Positions 8,506 to 17,085 of a DNA stretch of 26,470 nucleotides are shown here, piece by piece. This stretch comes from SAR86 cluster bacterium (GTDB lineage Bacteria; Pseudomonadota; Gammaproteobacteria; Pseudomonadales; Azotimanducaceae): contig JABMOJ010000494.1 of assembly GCA_013204195.1 (NCBI GenBank), positions 1 through 26,470 of the forward strand, written 5' to 3'. The notes beneath the pieces are model-generated. The model had not been told where the DNA came from. It did no database searches and saw nothing but the letters and a program-made list of their open reading frames with translations. The position numbers were made by a program, and so were the translations under genes. How positions within the stretch are numbered: position 1 is the stretch's first letter; the number at the start of each line of letters is the position of its first letter.

Positions 8506-9577
8506 CGTAATAGAGTTGCGCAGCCAGGAACAACGCCATGATGAGGCCGCCAATTGGATTGCAAAGCTCGATAAGGGATTGGCAGCCAAAGAAGTTCGCG
8601 CGCTACAACGCTGGATGAAGGCTGACCCCGCCAACGAGGAAGTCCTACTGAGAATGGCAAAAATGTGGGACAAACTTGACAGCTTGACCTGCCTGGCGAA
8701 CATGTTTCCCCATCATCCAAGCCGCCGCTCGAAAAATTCAAAAGCTCTGTTAGCGATAGCAGCCGGCGTGCTCGCTGCCGTCTGCCTGGGCTATTGGAGC
8801 GCTGTCAGCCAGCAGCAAATCTTCGCGCCGAAGCAATCACCAGTCGCGGCGGCTGCCAGCCAAGGCATCTATAAGACGTCCGTTGGGGAGCACTCGACTG
8901 TCGAGCTGTCAGACGGCACTCGAATCGCGCTCAATACTAACAGCAGAGTGCAGGTAAATTATACGGAACACCGCCGGCTGATACTGCTTGAACGAGGTGA
9001 ATTGCATATTGAGGTAGCTCACAATCCCACTCGCCCGCTGAGCGTTGTTGTTGGGAATCATGTGGTGCAAGCCATAGGTACTGCCTTTGACATAAAAATC
9101 AACAGTGATCAACGGGTTGAACTGATGGTGACCGACGGCAAGGTCCGAGTTGGCGTACATTCAAATTCTGACTTGAAGAGCGCCGATGAACTATTGCTCC
9201 CGCCCCTGCTCACCGATGAGTCTGTCGCCGTGACAAAGGGCGAAAGAATCCTGCTTGGTGCGGCAGACGATGTCATCGAAACCCTTGCGCCCGAGGAAAT
9301 AGCAGTCCAATTGTCCTGGCGTAGCGGCAATCTTATTTTTCGCGGCGAATCACTTGGCGACGCTGTGGCAGAAATCAGTCGCTATACACCGGTTGAGTTT
9401 GTGTTTTTAAACAGCGACCTGCAAAAAATTCGGGTTGCCGGCTTATTTAAAACCGGTGACATCGCCGGTTTTTTGGCAACACTTAACGCAAATTTTAACA
9501 TCACCTTCGAGCAGATTGACGACGTTAAGATATTATTGAAACCAAAAGCGCGAGAAAATGCTGAACATTCCACTTAA
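8498..9577 (+). CDS. FecR family anti-sigma regulator
   Basis: This 359-residue inner-membrane regulator has a cytoplasmic N-terminal helical domain (DUF4880-like, about 15-60) that should bind the sigma factor, and one membrane segment at about 82-100. The periplasmic FecR domain spans about 127-222 (VGEHSTVELSDGTRIALNTNS to AIGTAFDIK..VMVTDGKV in pattern). A C-terminal STN-like DUF4974 domain at about 270-350 is expected to contact the receptor's signalling domain. A strong ribosome site GGGAGG at 8486-8491 sets the ATG 6 bases later, within the end of the sigma gene. It lies 17 bases before the TonB receptor, giving a compact sigma/anti-sigma/receptor operon. Confidence 0.93.
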   Translation: MNNVIELRSQEQRHDEAANWIAKLDKGLAAKEVRALQRWMKADPANEEVLLRMAKMWDKLDSLTCLANMFPHHPSRRSKNSKALLAIAAGVLAAVCLGYWSAVSQQQIFAPKQSPVAAAASQGIYKTSVGEHSTVELSDGTRIALNTNSRVQVNYTEHRRLILLERGELHIEVAHNPTRPLSVVVGNHVVQAIGTAFDIKINSDQRVELMVTDGKVRVGVHSNSDLKSADELLLPPLLTDESVAVTKGERILLGAADDVIETLAPEEIAVQLSWRSGNLIFRGESLGDAVAEISRYTPVEFVFLNSDLQKIRVAGLFKTGDIAGFLATLNANFNITFEQIDDVKILLKPKARENAEHST

Positions 9578-9594
9578 CCGAACGGAGAAGTTTA

Positions 9595-12240
9595 ATGTTC
9601 GATGTTGCCTGGCGGAAAATCCTTCCTGACTCGTCTAGTTTGCAAGCGGGAAAAAACTCCGTCGCCAGACTATTGGTGAGCTACTGCGCTAGATGTTTGT
9701 CTCTGACGTGCTTGATGTTGGCTGCGTGCCAGCTCCAAGCCAGCCAGGTAAACATCAATAGCGTAATTAACTTCAATATTCCTGCGCAACGGGCCGACCT
9801 CTCGCTCATCGCGTTTGCAGAGCAATCAAATCAAACACTCGTATTTCCGTTTGATAAGGCTAAAGACAAAAGAGCAAACAGCTTGGTTGGCAGTTACCCG
9901 ATATACGACGCGTTGGAGCGGCTGTTAAAGGGTACTGGGCTACAAATCGCGATTGGGGAGCAAGGACAGCTTAGGATTATCAGCCAATACGTTGATTCAG
10001 GGGATGTGCAATTGAATAAATCAAACAGGAATAACTCGCTACTCGGTAACTTTGGGGCAGCCTTTCTATCGCTTTTTACAGTATTACAAGCCAGTGCAGA
10101 AGATGCCGTATCCAGTAATACGACAGACTTTGCGATGGAGGAGATCATCGTCACTGCACAAAAACGCGAAGCGTCATTGCAGTCAACGCCAATCGCTATT
10201 ACTGCCATTACGGCAGGCATGATCGAGAACGCTCAAATCGATGACATTCGTGACATTAATCGGCTGGCACCCAGCCTCACCTATAATCAGGCTCCCGCTG
10301 GCCTTCAGTTGTATATTCGCGGCGTGGGTCAAGACGCGCCCACCGTCGGTAACAGCCCAGGGGTCGCCATCTATGTAGATGGTGTCTACCAGGGACAGCA
10401 GTTTGCTAATACTGCCACATTTCAGGACATGGAACGTATTGAGGTACTCAGAGGCCCACAAGGGACCTTGTATGGACGAAATAGCACCGGCGGTAATATC
10501 AATATTATCTCCAAGCAACCAGACTTCGATCCGAGCTTTAAGGTAGGTATCACAGGTGCCTCCTTTAATACGAGCCGGGTCAATTTAGTCGCTAACGGTG
10601 GCCTTATCGACGACACGCTGGCTGTGCGCGCCAGTTTCGCCGTTGACGATCGCGATGGCTATAGAACCAACCTTTTTAATGGCAAGGATATGGACTACGC
10701 ACGGGTTGAGGCTGGCACCCTGGCTGTTCTCTATACTCCTGCTGATAACATCGACTGGATCGTGCGAGCCGACTACCAAGAAAGTCACACCGACGGTCGT
10801 CCCATGACTTATGCAGAGCGTGTCGTAGGATCAGGCGCTAGCCCTCTTGCTTTTGGCGGCAAGAGCGTCACCGATGATGCGAGCAAACTGTACCATGATA
10901 CCCCCGACTCGGAAGTGAGACGTTTCTGGGGCGTTAACGGGACCTTAACCTGGGATCTGGACGACCTACAAGTAAAGTCGATTACTTCCTTTCGAGAATC
11001 GACCACAGCAACCTCACTGGATTCAGACGGTACTAACTTAGCGTTTGTCATCATCGAATCTCAATCTGAATCTCAGGAGCTTTCGCAGGAAATAGATCTG
11101 CTGGGCAGTGCGTTCAATGACGCCATGGAGTGGATTGTCGGTGCCAGCTACTACCGCAACAAGGCAGCCACAACGCCCTATACCACGCTGCCTTTTCTGA
11201 CGGCTATTTTTCCAGCTTTTCCACCTATCAACAATCTTAAGGATGAGCCAACAACAGTTATTTTCGTCGATACCGCGTTCCAAGAATCGTTGGTTTCCAT
11301 TGGTGCTTTTGCGCAGGCGACTTACAGTATCAGCGATAAACTTCGCACGACCCTGGGGGTACGCTTCACCCGAGACGAGAAAGACAATGTGCAATCAAGC
11401 GTTTCCAATCTGATACCGCCAGCGGATCAGTGCCGAGCGCTTAGTGTCTCGAAGAGTTGGACCTCACCTACCTATAAACTGGGTGTAGATTACGACCTAA
11501 ACGAGACGTTGATGACCTACGGCTCTGTCTCCAGAGGCTTCAAGGCGGGAGGATTTAATGCCGGCCGCTGCAACGACAGTTTTGATGAAGAAATCGTCAC
11601 GGCCTACGAAATCGGCGTCAAGAGCGCGCTATTTGACCGCCAGCTGATACTCAATGGCGCAGCCTATTTCTATGACTACACTGACATGCAGGTCAGAAGC
11701 TTCCTGACAGATCATGTCGAAATAGACAATGCAGCGGAGTCAACCATCTATGGTCTCGAGCTCGAGTTTGTGGCGACGCCTGCTGCCGGACTGCAGCTTG
11801 ATGGCGGCATTAATCTGCAGCGGGGCAAGTATGACACCGCCTCTCTCGACGACCCGATGGTACCTGGTATTGCTCTCGATGATATTAGTGGTAATCGTCT
11901 GTTGCGCTCACCCGATCTTAAAGTCAACGTTGGCGTGCAGTATACTTTGGGTTTGGCGTCAGGCGGATCCCTGCAGGTTCGGTATGATGCGGCTTATACT
12001 GATGACTATTATGTCGATCCGTTTGAGAACAGCTTTGCCAACATCGAATCCAATACGATCCAAAATGCACGACTGACTTGGCGAAACATGGAAAATAATC
12101 TGTTTTTGCAACTGTTTGTTGAGAACCTGACTAACGAAGAATATTTTGAATGGAAGCTCAGTGCAGCTGCGGTGGGCGGTACCAGTGCATCCTGGGCACC
12201 ACCAAGGGTGTTTGGCCTACGGCTTAATTACAGCCATTAG
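9595..12240 (+). CDS. TonB-dependent outer-membrane receptor with STN signalling domain
   Basis: This 881-residue protein has an N-terminal signal sequence (about 22-50), an STN signalling domain (about 58-130), a TonB-box-like EEIIVTA (182-188), a plug domain (about 190-310) containing LRGPQGTLYGRNSTGG, and a beta-barrel up to residue 881. The plug and barrel style resembles the large IPR012910/CirA-like receptors of oligotrophic marine and sphingomonad-like bacteria. It should import a ligand too big for porins and signal through FecR. A second hydrophobic stretch at about 149-169 ending ASAED looks like a buried signal peptide between STN and plug. The last residues read NYSH rather than ending in Phe or Trp. 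GGAGAAG at 9584-9590 serves the ATG. The ligand is unknown; siderophore, terpenoid or lipid are all possible. Confidence 0.92.
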   Translation: MFDVAWRKILPDSSSLQAGKNSVARLLVSYCARCLSLTCLMLAACQLQASQVNINSVINFNIPAQRADLSLIAFAEQSNQTLVFPFDKAKDKRANSLVGSYPIYDALERLLKGTGLQIAIGEQGQLRIISQYVDSGDVQLNKSNRNNSLLGNFGAAFLSLFTVLQASAEDAVSSNTTDFAMEEIIVTAQKREASLQSTPIAITAITAGMIENAQIDDIRDINRLAPSLTYNQAPAGLQLYIRGVGQDAPTVGNSPGVAIYVDGVYQGQQFANTATFQDMERIEVLRGPQGTLYGRNSTGGNINIISKQPDFDPSFKVGITGASFNTSRVNLVANGGLIDDTLAVRASFAVDDRDGYRTNLFNGKDMDYARVEAGTLAVLYTPADNIDWIVRADYQESHTDGRPMTYAERVVGSGASPLAFGGKSVTDDASKLYHDTPDSEVRRFWGVNGTLTWDLDDLQVKSITSFRESTTATSLDSDGTNLAFVIIESQSESQELSQEIDLLGSAFNDAMEWIVGASYYRNKAATTPYTTLPFLTAIFPAFPPINNLKDEPTTVIFVDTAFQESLVSIGAFAQATYSISDKLRTTLGVRFTRDEKDNVQSSVSNLIPPADQCRALSVSKSWTSPTYKLGVDYDLNETLMTYGSVSRGFKAGGFNAGRCNDSFDEEIVTAYEIGVKSALFDRQLILNGAAYFYDYTDMQVRSFLTDHVEIDNAAESTIYGLELEFVATPAAGLQLDGGINLQRGKYDTASLDDPMVPGIALDDISGNRLLRSPDLKVNVGVQYTLGLASGGSLQVRYDAAYTDDYYVDPFENSFANIESNTIQNARLTWRNMENNLFLQLFVENLTNEEYFEWKLSAAAVGGTSASWAPPRVFGLRLNYSH

Positions 12241-12279
12241 CCTACCTCTAAGCCTCGTTGGATAACGGTAAAACCTGAG

Positions 12280-12315
12280 ATGCGAGTGCGACCTGATTGT
12301 CGCACTCGCATTTTT
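12280..12315 (+). terminator. Strong intrinsic terminator of the sigma/FecR/receptor operon
   Basis: ATGCGAGTGCGAC (12280-12292) pairs perfectly over 13 bp with GTCGCACTCGCAT (12299-12311) around a 6-base loop, directly followed by TTTT. It lies 39 bases after the receptor stop. It also covers an in-frame ATG (12280) that would otherwise seem to start the next gene, which argues against that start. Confidence 0.88.
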
Positions 12316-12330
12316 AATTGGAGAAACTCG

Positions 12331-13536
12331 GTGAAATTCACGCGCAAACATCTCATTCTTGGCCTCGGTATGCTGTTGGTCAGTCTTGGCGTTTATGCCT
12401 ATATGAGTGGTTTCAGTCAAAACCTAATGAGACAAATTACCCTGGTTTTCTCCCAACCTTCCGGTCAATTCGATCCAACCCTGGTATTGAACAAGCCTGC
12501 CGATCAGTTCGATCCGAGCCTGGCAGGTAAGACACCGGACTACGCCGACAGCGACTACTGGGCCGCACTGCCAAACAAGCAGGACCCCGCAGATCTGATC
12601 CCGGCCGGCATAGCTGACGATGACATTCAGGGGCAGGCTCCCGTTGATGTATTTTTTATTCATCCCACAGGCTTGTTGAGCGGCGGCACCTGGACCTCAC
12701 CGCTGAACCCGGCCAGTGCAACGGAAGAAAACACGCAATGGTCAATGGCCTATCAGGCTAGTGCTTTCAATGGTTGTTGTAACATCTATGCACCACAATA
12801 CAGAGAAGCGTCAATTTTCAGCTATACAGCGACAACTGTCGTCGAGCGTGATCGGATTCTTGACTTCGCCTACCAAGACGTTGCCGCGGCGTTTGAGCAC
12901 TTTATTCGACATTATAATGCTGGCAGGCCATTCATCATTGCCAGTCACAGCCAGGGTACCCATCATGCGCTACGTCTGCTGAAGGAACGGATAGACAATA
13001 CGCCGTTAAGGGAACAGCTGGTTGTTGCCTATGTAACAGGTAGTACAATCATCGGCGTGTCACAGGACTGGCTCGCGGGCCTGGTCGACATCAAGGCCTG
13101 CCAATCAGCGAGCCAACTGGCGTGTATCAACCACTGGGATACAGCTGCAGAGGAAGGCGCCGTGATCCCTCGACGTGGAGATACGCTGTGCACAAACCCA
13201 CTGACTTGGGAGGCCAGCTCAACGCGAGGGCCTGCGGAACTGCATCGCGGCGCATTACCCATCCTCTCAGCCTTTAACAATAATCGTGACCCTGCCAACC
13301 CACCCGAAAATGTCACCTTTACCGCCCTCGCAGCACCCTTGCCACATCTGACATGGGCCGAGTGTCGTGATGGAACGCTACGAGTTGCAGCGCAAAGCAG
13401 CGAGGTCTTTGCCAAGCTCAGGCCTGGACAGTCCTATCATATTTTGGACTATCCGCTGTTTTATATGAATGTGAGGGAAAACGCCAAATTGAGAGTAAAG
13501 ACCTTTTTAGCAAGCCGCCGCACCGGCCATCACTGA
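12331..13536 (+). CDS. DUF3089 (alpha/beta-hydrolase, lipase-like) protein, membrane-anchored or secreted
   Basis: I place the start at GTG 12331, giving 401 residues. GGAGA at 12320-12324 lies 6 bases before it, while an upstream in-frame ATG at 12280 falls in a terminator stem. The N-terminus (MKFTRKHLILGLGMLLVSLG) is a signal peptide or anchor. A short repeat follows: QFDPTLVLNKPAD then QFDPSLAGKTPD. DUF3089 features are VDVFFIHPTG and the nucleophile-elbow-like ASHSQGTHHAL, with S207 the likely nucleophile in a position where many lipases have Gly-His-Ser. Family members are predicted envelope hydrolases without a proven reaction. It is separated from the receptor by the terminator, so any link to the surface-signalling module is by position only. 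Confidence 0.88.
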   Translation: MKFTRKHLILGLGMLLVSLGVYAYMSGFSQNLMRQITLVFSQPSGQFDPTLVLNKPADQFDPSLAGKTPDYADSDYWAALPNKQDPADLIPAGIADDDIQGQAPVDVFFIHPTGLLSGGTWTSPLNPASATEENTQWSMAYQASAFNGCCNIYAPQYREASIFSYTATTVVERDRILDFAYQDVAAAFEHFIRHYNAGRPFIIASHSQGTHHALRLLKERIDNTPLREQLVVAYVTGSTIIGVSQDWLAGLVDIKACQSASQLACINHWDTAAEEGAVIPRRGDTLCTNPLTWEASSTRGPAELHRGALPILSAFNNNRDPANPPENVTFTALAAPLPHLTWAECRDGTLRVAAQSSEVFAKLRPGQSYHILDYPLFYMNVRENAKLRVKTFLASRRTGHH

Positions 13537-13624
13537 TCAACCACTTTATCAACAAACGTTTGACTAGTTTCCGTCTCGATACCAGACTAACCCTATAACT
13601 TGGCAGGTGTAGTTGGATAGTATT

Positions 13625-13650
13625 GGGGTCGGAGTAAAAATCCTGGGGTA
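13625..13650 (+). repeat. REP-like half element, copy B
   Basis: GGGGTCGGAGTAAA (13625-13638) continues as AATCCTGGGGTA to 13650. This whole arm matches the reverse complement of the right arm of the element at 7493-7571 with one change. No matching inverted arm follows; instead GGGCCG (13662-13667) and CGGCCC (13677-13682) form an unrelated small hairpin. The rest of the 187 bases between the DUF3089 and TetR genes shows nothing I can name. Confidence 0.7.
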
Positions 13651-13723
13651 TTCATATTGCAGGGCCGCAGCTTGCCCGGCCCGCCTGGAAACGTCTGGCG
13701 TGAAACAGGTTAACGAAGTTCAG

Positions 13724-14353
13724 TCACCCGGTAATCCACCCTTTCGTTGCCGATAAAACGATTCTTTGTATTCCATCAGTAAGCAGTTCATCAACGAAAC
13801 TCGCAACCTGCTCCGGCGATTCAGAAAATCCGCGCTTAACCCAGACTGAAACCACTCCATGGACAATGCTGGCAATCGTAGCCACGAGATAGGCTTGTCT
13901 GGCCTCATCCATCGGCGGCGCTTTATTGACCTTAATCGCTCGTTCAAGCAACTGACCGGCAATCGTGCTGACAGGACCGACGAAGAGGTTAACCGGACAG
14001 TAACGGACTAGCGGTGCCAGTACGCTCTGATGTTCATCGTAGGCCCTGAATACCATCATCGCGAGCGAGTTATCGAGCAGCGGAAGCCGCAACATGTCGT
14101 CGTCAATTGTACGGATTATCTCATCAAACAGGTCCGTCACTATTCGTTCAACGACTTGTTCCGGTGAACCAAAGCGCGCATAGAAAGTCTTTCTGGTCAC
14201 CCCGGCTGCCAAAGAAATTTCGGAAACCGTCAACGCACTAAAGCTACAACCTGCGGCTAGCTGCTCAAGTAATGCGTGTTTAATAGCCGCCTCGGTTCTT
14301 ACGACTCGGGGGTCGGGGCGAACACTTAGCACCTGGTGGTTGTGAATAGTCAT
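13724..14353 (-). CDS. TetR/AcrR family transcriptional regulator
   Basis: This protein has an N-terminal DNA-binding domain typical of TetR: RTEAAIKHALLEQL, then the helix-turn-helix LTVSEISLAAGVTRKTFYARFG (read as two overlapping halves around GVTRKTFY), followed by a helical ligand-binding domain. I chose ATG at 14353 (209 residues); a GTG at 14392 would add 13 residues, and neither has a clear ribosome site. It is divergent from the CYP153-like gene, whose start is 95 bases away, so it probably controls that gene and itself. TetR members of this kind usually repress and are released by a pathway substrate. Confidence 0.88.
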   Translation of the reverse strand: MTIHNHQVLSVRPDPRVVRTEAAIKHALLEQLAAGCSFSALTVSEISLAAGVTRKTFYARFGSPEQVVERIVTDLFDEIIRTIDDDMLRLPLLDNSLAMMVFRAYDEHQSVLAPLVRYCPVNLFVGPVSTIAGQLLERAIKVNKAPPMDEARQAYLVATIASIVHGVVSVWVKRGFSESPEQVASFVDELLTDGIQRIVLSATKGWITG

Positions 14354-14387
14354 AGCGAGGACGTTAGAGTGAACACACGGGAAAGTA

Positions 14388-14430
14388 AACACTTGACTAC
14401 TTCAAACTGCACCACTAAGTTACAAGTGTT
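14388..14430. promoter_or_regulatory. Candidate TetR operator and P450 promoter
   Basis: AACACTTG (14388-14395) and CAAGTGTT (14423-14430) are perfect 8-bp inverted arms, with 27 bases between them, in the gap between the divergent TetR and P450 genes. A TTGACT at 14393-14398 overlaps the left arm and could be a -35 box; with a 17-base spacer the -10 would be the weak TAAGTT at 14416-14421. Overlap of arms with the promoter would suit repression by the adjacent regulator. Confidence 0.45.
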
Positions 14431-14448
14431 ACCTAGGAGGATTGAGCA

Positions 14449-15699
14449 ATGACTACGACCGAAGATGTAAACAGCCTTCCCTTGGATAAAATTGACGTCA
14501 GTCGACCGGAACTCTACCAGGGTGATACTTGGCAGCCTTTGTTCGCGCGCCTGCGCAAAGAAGCACCCATCCACTATCTGGCTGACAGTGTGAATGGTCC
14601 CTTCTGGTCGGTGACGAGTCACGAACTGATCAAGGAGGTTGACACCAACCACCAGGTATTTTCTTCCGAGAAAGGTGGCATTGCCATCGTCGACCCCTAT
14701 GCCGCTGAAGAGGGTCAAATTCAGGGTCAGAGTTTCATCACCCTCGATGAACCCAAACACATGAAACAGCGAATGGCGGTTGCGCCGTCCGTTGCGCCAA
14801 AGAATCTCGCAGAATTTGAACCCTTGATCAGAGAGCGCGCCAGCGACATCCTTGACAATCTGCCCATTGGCAAAACCTTCAACTGGGTGCAGGAAGTCTC
14901 AATCGAGCTCACCGCCCGCATGCTGGCAACGCTCTTCGATTTTCCCTATGAAGAACGCCATAAACTGGTTTATTGGTCTGACCTTGCCACCGCAGTACCA
15001 GAAGTCACTGGTGACACCAGCATCGATATGGGCAAGCGTTACCAAGAACTTATGGGCGCCGCTGGCGCGTTCTGCCAACTATGGATGTCGAAGGCCGGCC
15101 AGCCACCGGCATTCGATTTGATCTCGATGCTGCAGCACAATGCAGAAACCGCGAAGATGAACGAGGACCCTGAATTGTTCCTCGGTAACATACTGCTGTT
15201 AATCGTGGGTGGTAACGACACCACACGCAACAGCATCAGTGGTGGGGTTCTGGCGCTGAATCAGTTTCCTGACCAGTACCAAAAACTCAGAGATAATCCG
15301 AGCCTGATACCCAACATGGTGTCTGAGATGATTCGTTGGCAGACCCCGGTACTACACATGCGCCGTACAGCGCTGCAAGATTACGAGCTCGGTGGCAAGC
15401 ATATCAAAGCCGGTGACAAGGTAGTCATGTGGTATCTCTCAGGAAATCGCGATGAGTCGGTGTTTGAGAACGCCGACAAACTGATTATTGATCGCCCAAA
15501 TGCCCGCGCCCACGTTGCTTTTGGCTTCGGTGTGCATCGCTGCATGGGTAACCGCCTGGCAGAGCTACAGCTTCGGGTCTTGTGGGAAGAGATTATGCAA
15601 CGTTTCCACACCGTTGAGGTTGTGGGCGATGTTGAGCGCCTGCCTAACAACTTCATCAGAGGGATCAAGAACATACCTGTCAGGCTTCATCCCTACTAG
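14449..15699 (+). CDS. Cytochrome P450, CYP153-like (alkane/fatty-chain omega-hydroxylase type)
   Basis: This 416-residue soluble bacterial P450 has the I-helix oxygen-binding motif GGNDTTRNS (254-262), the ExxR motif E293-R296 and the haem-binding loop FGFGVHRCMGNRLAELQLR with C365 as ligand. The strings IRWQTP, HMRRTA, VVMWYLSGNRDE and GNRLAELQLRVLWEEI match the CYP153 pattern I know from terminal alkane hydroxylases. Those enzymes add a hydroxyl group to the end of alkyl or terpenoid chains. A strong AGGAGG (14435-14440) lies 8 bases before the ATG. CYP153 genes often sit with ferredoxin and ferredoxin reductase genes; none is here, so redox partners must come from elsewhere. The divergent TetR gene likely controls it. 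Confidence 0.92.
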   Translation: MTTTEDVNSLPLDKIDVSRPELYQGDTWQPLFARLRKEAPIHYLADSVNGPFWSVTSHELIKEVDTNHQVFSSEKGGIAIVDPYAAEEGQIQGQSFITLDEPKHMKQRMAVAPSVAPKNLAEFEPLIRERASDILDNLPIGKTFNWVQEVSIELTARMLATLFDFPYEERHKLVYWSDLATAVPEVTGDTSIDMGKRYQELMGAAGAFCQLWMSKAGQPPAFDLISMLQHNAETAKMNEDPELFLGNILLLIVGGNDTTRNSISGGVLALNQFPDQYQKLRDNPSLIPNMVSEMIRWQTPVLHMRRTALQDYELGGKHIKAGDKVVMWYLSGNRDESVFENADKLIIDRPNARAHVAFGFGVHRCMGNRLAELQLRVLWEEIMQRFHTVEVVGDVERLPNNFIRGIKNIPVRLHPY

Positions 15700-15712
15700 C
15701 CCATTGCGATAT

Positions 15713-15770
15713 GCACAGATTGAGACCTGCGCACTGAAAGTCGCACATTGAGAGCCGCACATTAAAAGAC
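15713..15770 (+). repeat. Short degenerate tandem repeat after the P450
   Basis: Four related units of 14-16 bases follow one another starting 14 bases after the P450 stop; the last three are exactly 14 bases (GCGCACTGAAAGTC, GCACATTGAGAGCC, GCACATTAAAAGAC). GAGCCGCA (15752-15759) also pairs with TGCGGCTC (15778-15785), so the end of the block can form a hairpin. No function is evident. Confidence 0.5.
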
Positions 15771-15963
15771 AGCAATTTGCGGCTCAGATGCTCAACTAAT
15801 CTCGACTGCTATCTTCCGCCGCGGAAAACGGCAACATTTAAGCTACTCAAACTCACGCGATCCTTAGCCGGTATATACTCGGCCCCTGCCAGACTATTGC
15901 CTGAGTGGTTGCGGGCTATGGGCAAATATGCTTAATTCAGCCGTATCAAACACGAGATCCCCT

Positions 15964-17031
15964 ATGACAGACACCCAAAAACCTGGAAAGCTGGGCAACC
16001 CTGACGCGACTTTTATCACCGACCCCCGAGCTGATCCGCGCATTAAGGCCGTCATGCAGGCCATGGCAGCCCTCGGTGGTGGCATCACACCACCCGCCCC
16101 CAACGCCAGCTACGAAGAATGCATCGCCTATAGCCAAGGATTTGAGGCCGCCGCCGCGGCAAGCCATCCCATGGAGCAGCAGATGATGCCGACCTTTGAC
16201 TCGGTAATGTCTACCACCCAGACCATCAAGGGTGTCGACGGCCATGACATCACGCTGTATCTGCATATGCCCCAAGATCAGTCCGAGGCGGGTCCTTGCA
16301 TCGTGCATATGCATGGCGGCGGTATGGTGTTGATGACAGCCGCTGATCCTGGCTTTGTGCGTTGGCGCAATAGTCTCGCCGCAGCCGGCATGCGCGTGAT
16401 CGGCGTCGAGTTTCGTAATGGCGGCGGTAGTCTGGGCAATCACCCTTTCCCCGCCGGGTTGAATGACTGTGCCAGCGCGGTTAACTGGGCCCACGCCAAT
16501 CGCGAGTCACTGGGTATATCCACTATTGTGCTATCGGGTGAATCGGGCGGCGGTAATCTTAGCCTGGCAACGACGTTGAAGGCCAAGCAGGAAGGCTGGC
16601 TCGAACAGATCGACGGGATCTATGCCATGTGTCCTTACATTTCAGGCAGCTATGCCAAGCCGCCGTTGGCGCTGGTCTCGTTACGGGAAAATGACGGATA
16701 TTCTCTTGATGGCGCTATGATGGCCACGATGGTTAAGGTTTATGACCCACACAATGCACACGCAACCAATCCGCTGGCTTGGCCCTTGCACGCCAGTATG
16801 GAAGATCTTGAGGGGCTGCCACCCCATGTGATCTCAGTCAACGAACTCGATCCTCTGCGGGATGAAGGTCTGGCGTATTATCGAAAGTTGCTGGCTGCCG
16901 GTGTTCCCGCTTTAGCGCGAACGGTTCATGGTACTCCCCATGCTGGCGATCTGATGTTACCGGATGTGACGCCTGATCTATACCAAGAGGCTAACGCCTT
17001 GATTTGCCGGTTTGCTAGGTCGCTGACTTAG
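15964..17031 (+). CDS. Alpha/beta hydrolase, HSL-type esterase
   Basis: The protein carries the hormone-sensitive-lipase-type oxyanion motif HGGG (in HMHGGGMVL) and the nucleophile elbow GESGGGN. The rest of the triad is the acid in NELDPLRDE and the histidine in GTPHAGD. I chose ATG 15964 (355 residues) because MTDTQKP looks like a natural N-terminus; an in-frame ATG at 15928 would add 12 residues. Neither start has a strong ribosome site. No signal peptide is seen, so it is likely cytoplasmic. Such enzymes cleave short- to medium-chain esters. An ester made by a Baeyer-Villiger enzyme, such as the one encoded at 5.9-7.5 kb, would be a reasonable substrate, but this is inference. Confidence 0.88.
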   Translation: MTDTQKPGKLGNPDATFITDPRADPRIKAVMQAMAALGGGITPPAPNASYEECIAYSQGFEAAAAASHPMEQQMMPTFDSVMSTTQTIKGVDGHDITLYLHMPQDQSEAGPCIVHMHGGGMVLMTAADPGFVRWRNSLAAAGMRVIGVEFRNGGGSLGNHPFPAGLNDCASAVNWAHANRESLGISTIVLSGESGGGNLSLATTLKAKQEGWLEQIDGIYAMCPYISGSYAKPPLALVSLRENDGYSLDGAMMATMVKVYDPHNAHATNPLAWPLHASMEDLEGLPPHVISVNELDPLRDEGLAYYRKLLAAGVPALARTVHGTPHAGDLMLPDVTPDLYQEANALICRFARSLT

Positions 17032-17085
17032 CTACTTATCCGGCCTAAGCCTTTCAAGTATCGACACCCCACTCGGAGTATCTCA

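Noticed and set aside
15713..15770. Possible CRISPR-like repeat after the CYP153 gene
   Set aside because: Units are 14 bases with no spacers between them and differ from each other.
15946..16494. Minus-strand open frame (182 codons) opposite the esterase gene
   Set aside because: Antisense shadow of a gene with clear HGGG and GESGG motifs; its His/Gly-rich composition is typical of a reverse frame.
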